From Meandrina meandrites (taxonomy: Eukaryota; Cnidaria; Anthozoa; Scleractinia; Meandrinidae): a stretch of 64,000 nucleotides of DNA. Of this stretch, positions 61,069-64,000 are shown one piece after another. Numbering within the stretch: position 1 is the stretch's first letter; each line of letters opens with the position of its first letter. Below the pieces are notes generated by a model. It worked only from the letters and a program-made list of their open reading frames with translations. It was not told the origin of the DNA and searched no databases. The stretch is taken from NCBI GenBank assembly GCA_963693305.1, contig OY855907.1, positions 36,651,356 through 36,715,355 of the forward strand, written 5' to 3'. Both the position numbers and the translations under genes were made by a program.

Positions 61069-62317
61069 ACTTATTAACCGAGAGTGAGTCAGGTCATTAC
61101 AGGGAAATCTCAGACCGAGGCCTTGATGTATTGACCGAGCGATAGGAGCAATCAAGGCCTCGGTCTGAGATTTCCCTGAAATGACCGAACGGACGAGGTT
61201 AATAAGTTATTTATTATATTGCCTTTTTAGCCCTGAAAAAAGGGAAACGTTTTTCAATATCCCCTTGCGCAAGCAAGAGGCCATTTTACAACAACTGAGC
61301 GAATTCTCGCGCGCTGATTGGCTAATTTTTATTGTCAATAAGAGTACAGACGGATGAAATTTGAAAAGCTGACGCAATCAGCAAAGTTTGTCAAACATTT
61401 CAGCACTGAGTCAACGCTGCATTCTTGATAAGGCGAGAATCATTCCACAAATATGGAAGTCTTCAATGAGGAAATCACCTAATATTTATGGGTTGAAACT
61501 GAAGAAACCATTGCAGCCTTAGAGCGAAAAGATGAGGATGTTTATTGAGGCTTCAGACCTGAAAATCGGCGGTGAGCGGGAAATTAATGCGGCTTGTAGT
61601 GTAGTAAGAAGCTGAACTGCGTTTTAGCGGATAATTTTGTTAACAGTTTTCACTGGATTAAAGGTTAGTTGAGTCATTCGAATTTTACTTCGTATTTCTG
61701 GCCGTATTCTTACTAAACGTTTAATTTACGAGCCTGTGATTCTCCGTATTACAGCGATGAAATTATGCGGCGGTGTGGTGATCGCATCTTCCATACTTTG
61801 ACTCTTGCATTTCTTTCCTTCGTTTTGAAAATCAGTTTTGGCTATTTGTTATTTAAAAAAAAAATTGACGTTAGCTTTTTATGCGTCTGTCCTGTTATTG
61901 ATGATAAATTTCGTCATAACATTGTCAAAGTTTGTTGTAGATCCACTCGCCCAGCTAGCGGCTCGTGGATCTACAACACTTTGACAATGTTATGACGAAA
62001 TTTATCATCAATATAACAGGACAGACGCATAAAAAACTAACGTCAATTTATTAATTCGAGGTCATGTTCACTGAACCGAAGCGAACCCGGCCATGCAATC
62101 GAAACCAAAAGAAACGGTTTTTTTGACATTGAGGCAATTTTTGTCTTCATTACGCCAAGATCTACGGCAAATTTAACCACTTTAATTTTCACAAAACAAG
62201 CTGACCTGTGTTTACAAGTGCCGAGAAAAATTTTCATAATGCCCGGTCATTACAAGAAAATCTTGCCCGCTCAGCAGCCAATCAGAGCGCGCGTACTATT
62301 GTAGCCATATAATAAAT
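61069..62317. mobile_element. Hairpin-rich insertion, right copy only
   Basis: Absent from the left copy, where the sequence passes from TGCCTGAGTTATTATAT straight to GTGTGTGCTTATTATTG (about 23290-23315). Contains one hairpin at 61073-61210 (CAGACCGAGGCCTTGAT and complement), a second large palindrome at 61861-62047 (arms of about 90 bp), and outer inverted phrases TTATTATATTGCC / GCCATATAATAA with GATTGGCTAATTTT / AGCCAATCAGAGC. Probably nested MITEs. Confidence 0.7.
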
Positions 62318-62625
62318 GCGGGTGTTTATTATTGTAAGTTTTGCGGCAAGTTGATGGTAGGTCTATCGTGTAATTGTCATGAAAAGGAACGACTAGACAC
62401 TTATTAGTATGCAGCGGGAATTTCTTCATAAGTATGGAGGAAATCCAAATTAGTATGCAGGAAATCTAAATTAGTATGCAGAAAATCCAAATTAGTATTC
62501 AGGAAATCCAAATTAGTATGCAGGAAATCAAAACAAGGCGGCTAATTCTGCTGAACCTATACTACTATTAACAGACGTGTTACGTGTAGAATAGTCTTAT
62601 AATGATACACACCGTATGTAATTAA

Positions 62626-62986
62626 AGGGAACCACCACTCTTACAACAAGTTGACGTTGAATTGTTTGAAATAATTCCTAATTTCCAAATTTTACAACAC
62701 AAGGGAGAAATAACATTTAAAAACAACAATAAATAGAAAAGTTTATGGCTTTTAATTTTCCAGCGCGCCGCCATTTTGGATTTTTATGACGTGTTACGGC
62801 TCCCGCTATTGTTTGGAAGCTTCCAAACAATACCGGGAGCCGTAACATTTCCATAAACCATAGCCATAAACATTTCCATTTATTGTTGTTTTTAAATGTT
62901 ATTTCTCCCTTGACCTGTAAAATTTGGAATTTTGGCATCATTTCAAACAATTCAACGTCAACTTGTTGTAAGAGTGGAGGTTTCCT
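62626..62986. mobile_element. 361 bp TTAA-flanked TIR element, right copy only
   Basis: TTAA at 62622-62625 and 62987-62990. Ends AGGGAACCACCACTCTTACA and, as complement, AGGAAACCTCCACTCTTACA; inverted arms continue almost to the centre (TTTGGAAGCTTCCAAA). The left copy has a single TTAA at 23565-23568. Confidence 0.92.
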
Positions 62987-63220
62987 TTAAAGTCAAACCT
63001 TTATTAAGCGGCCCTCTGTTTAAAAGCGGTACGGAGTGGGGGGTGGGGGGGGGGGGGGGGGTACTCGAATGACTTTTTAGATGGGCACGCTCCACCCGAG
63101 GGCTTAAGCCGTCATTTACAATTTATGACAGAAAAGATAACCCTTCCTATGAACAAAAACACCCAAAAACAAACCCGGCCAATATCGTGACCTAACAAGA
63201 CTGGTCAATTGTATTTTGTA

Positions 63221-63516
63221 CTAACCGACTTCACAGTGGCAACCATAAAATCCTGGCAGACATGCGCAGCGGTATCCATTTTTTTCTTGAATGCACGTTC
63301 CTCCGTTTACACAACGGTTGGCAGTGAGACACGGGCTAATATCTGAAAGGAGTGAAAGAAATGATAGTCACGTGTCACGTGTCTATCATTTACAAATGAG
63401 CGGTACATTAGAAATTGGTTGCATATGGCATTTGCACTCACCGTGATTCCGCCATAACCCAGTCAAAAGCCACTTGTTACCAGAGGAAGGGAACACATGA
63501 AGACCCACAGATGATC
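63221..63516 (-). CDS. Second copy of the discoidin/EGF secreted gene, last two exons
   Basis: Exons 63442-63516 and 63221-63342 on the minus strand match the final exons of the gene at 23807-36356 with the same splice sites and lengths (75 and 122 nt). The first appears identical in protein (GLHVFPSSGNKWLLTG). The EGF exon reads CLPGFYGCHCEVG where the left copy has CLPEF. The previous exon would lie beyond 64000. Its open frame and conserved junctions suggest a working paralogue, but most of the gene is outside the window. Confidence 0.85.
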
Positions 63517-63626
63517 CTATATAAGGAAGAAAATTTATAGTAGCCGGAGAACGCAGACAATGTCCGGCTATTGTTTCACACCGCCGGAAAATACTATCTG
63601 GGAGAGAGCGATTTCCTTCACCATAG

Positions 63627-63886
63627 TTCTGGGCCAAGTTGTTGAAAGCACAATTAAGCTAATCTAGGATTAGCGTGAATTTTGATTTCAGTTTTTTAAC
63701 TTTTCAGTGAAGTTTTCTGTTTATGTTAATTTTTCCCTCCAGCTTTTGACGTCAACTAATCTCAATCTTCACAAAACGTAAGCAATAAAAACACTTTTAA
63801 ACAAGAGAAACTGAACTCTCGATTAACTTTTAATTCGGGGTTAGCGTTATTCGGCTTTCGAATAGCCCTGCCCTGGACGTTTATGA
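63627..63886. mobile_element. Small inserted element, right copy only
   Basis: The left copy reads CACCGTAGCTCAACTGTGAT where the right copy has about 255 extra bases beginning TCTGGGCCAAGTTGTTGAAA and ending GCTTTCGAATAGCCCTGCCC TGG-type sequence. The two ends are partly inverted, and GGTTAGCG / GATTAGCG phrases recur, as in a common cnidarian MITE. Confidence 0.65.
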
Positions 63887-64000
63887 GCTCAACTGTGATT
63901 GGTTAAGATGAACTGAGGTCACGGAAATGGCCCCCTGGCTTGTTTTCATGATAGACGGTACCGGTATTTTTCGGCGACGTGTCGCAGGCTAGAAAATTAG

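Larger units (their letters stand above)
54686..62549. mobile_element. Polinton-like (endogenous viral) element, right copy
   Basis: Same termini as 16376-23492. It keeps more genes: ATPase middle and end plus a following small frame on the minus strand, and divergently an intact pX-like frame, a second structural-type frame and a third fragment on the plus strand. It has been enlarged by a 1.4 kb insertion in the left arm, an 89 bp MITE, a 1.4 kb long-TIR element and a 1.2 kb hairpin-rich insertion. Confidence 0.72.
51080..64000. repeat. Segmental duplication, right copy (continues beyond window)
   Basis: Direct copy of 6237-24330; see that entry for anchors. It begins just after a poly-G tract (51037-51065) and has not ended at the window edge: the last bases match the left copy up to about 24330. 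Confidence 0.93.

Overview
The window reads as nuclear DNA from an anthozoan cnidarian, most likely a stony coral. This is inferred from intron-rich genes with GT-AG junctions, a PSMD14 gene with animal-like protein sequence, a secreted discoidin/EGF gene, tRNA-derived SINEs, Penelope-like GIY-YIG fragments, Polinton-like viral remnants and many short terminal-inverted-repeat (TIR) elements. There are no operons, rRNAs or CRISPR arrays. Coding density is low; transposons make up much of the sequence.

Layout. 1-5185 (minus): the 5' part of PSMD14, the JAMM deubiquitinase of the 26S proteasome, seven complete coding exons and the start of an eighth. 5706-6235: the tail of a Penelope-like element. 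6237-24330: the left copy of a large segmental duplication. It holds the last two exons of a TLDc-domain gene (minus), a 5.2 kb tyrosine-recombinase retrotransposon inside that gene's intron, a TIR-bounded Polinton-like element about 7.1 kb long and the 3' end of a secreted gene. 23807-36356 (minus): that secreted gene in full, 13 coding exons that join without a frame break into 647 residues (signal peptide, N-terminal domain, two discoidin domains, an unassigned module, one EGF domain). One intron carries a second type of Polinton-like relic and another carries a Penelope-like tail. 36357-51080: intergenic, with locally repeated non-coding modules, a 946 bp TIR element carrying a broken RecQ-helicase fragment, a TTAA-flanked element, a non-LTR retrotransposon tail and several small TIR elements. 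51080-64000: the right copy of the duplication, in the same order and orientation, ending inside the last exons of a second copy of the secreted gene.

The two copies, offset by about 38.5-43 kb, act as natural filled-site/empty-site pairs. Left only: the tyrosine-recombinase retrotransposon, a 647 bp TTAA element and a poly-G-ended TIR element. Right only: a TA-flanked Tc1/mariner-like MITE, an 89 bp palindrome with a 9 bp target duplication, a 1.4 kb long-TIR element with a 9 bp target duplication, a 361 bp TTAA element and a roughly 1.2 kb hairpin-rich insertion. Frame breaks shared by both copies of the Polinton-like element show it was already decaying before the duplication.

Functional reading: the likely working genes are PSMD14, the discoidin/EGF secreted gene and perhaps the TLDc genes. 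The viral and transposon genes are remnants, except that the Gag-like and tyrosine recombinase frames of the retrotransposon are intact. All family assignments come from reading motifs by eye; no database search was possible.
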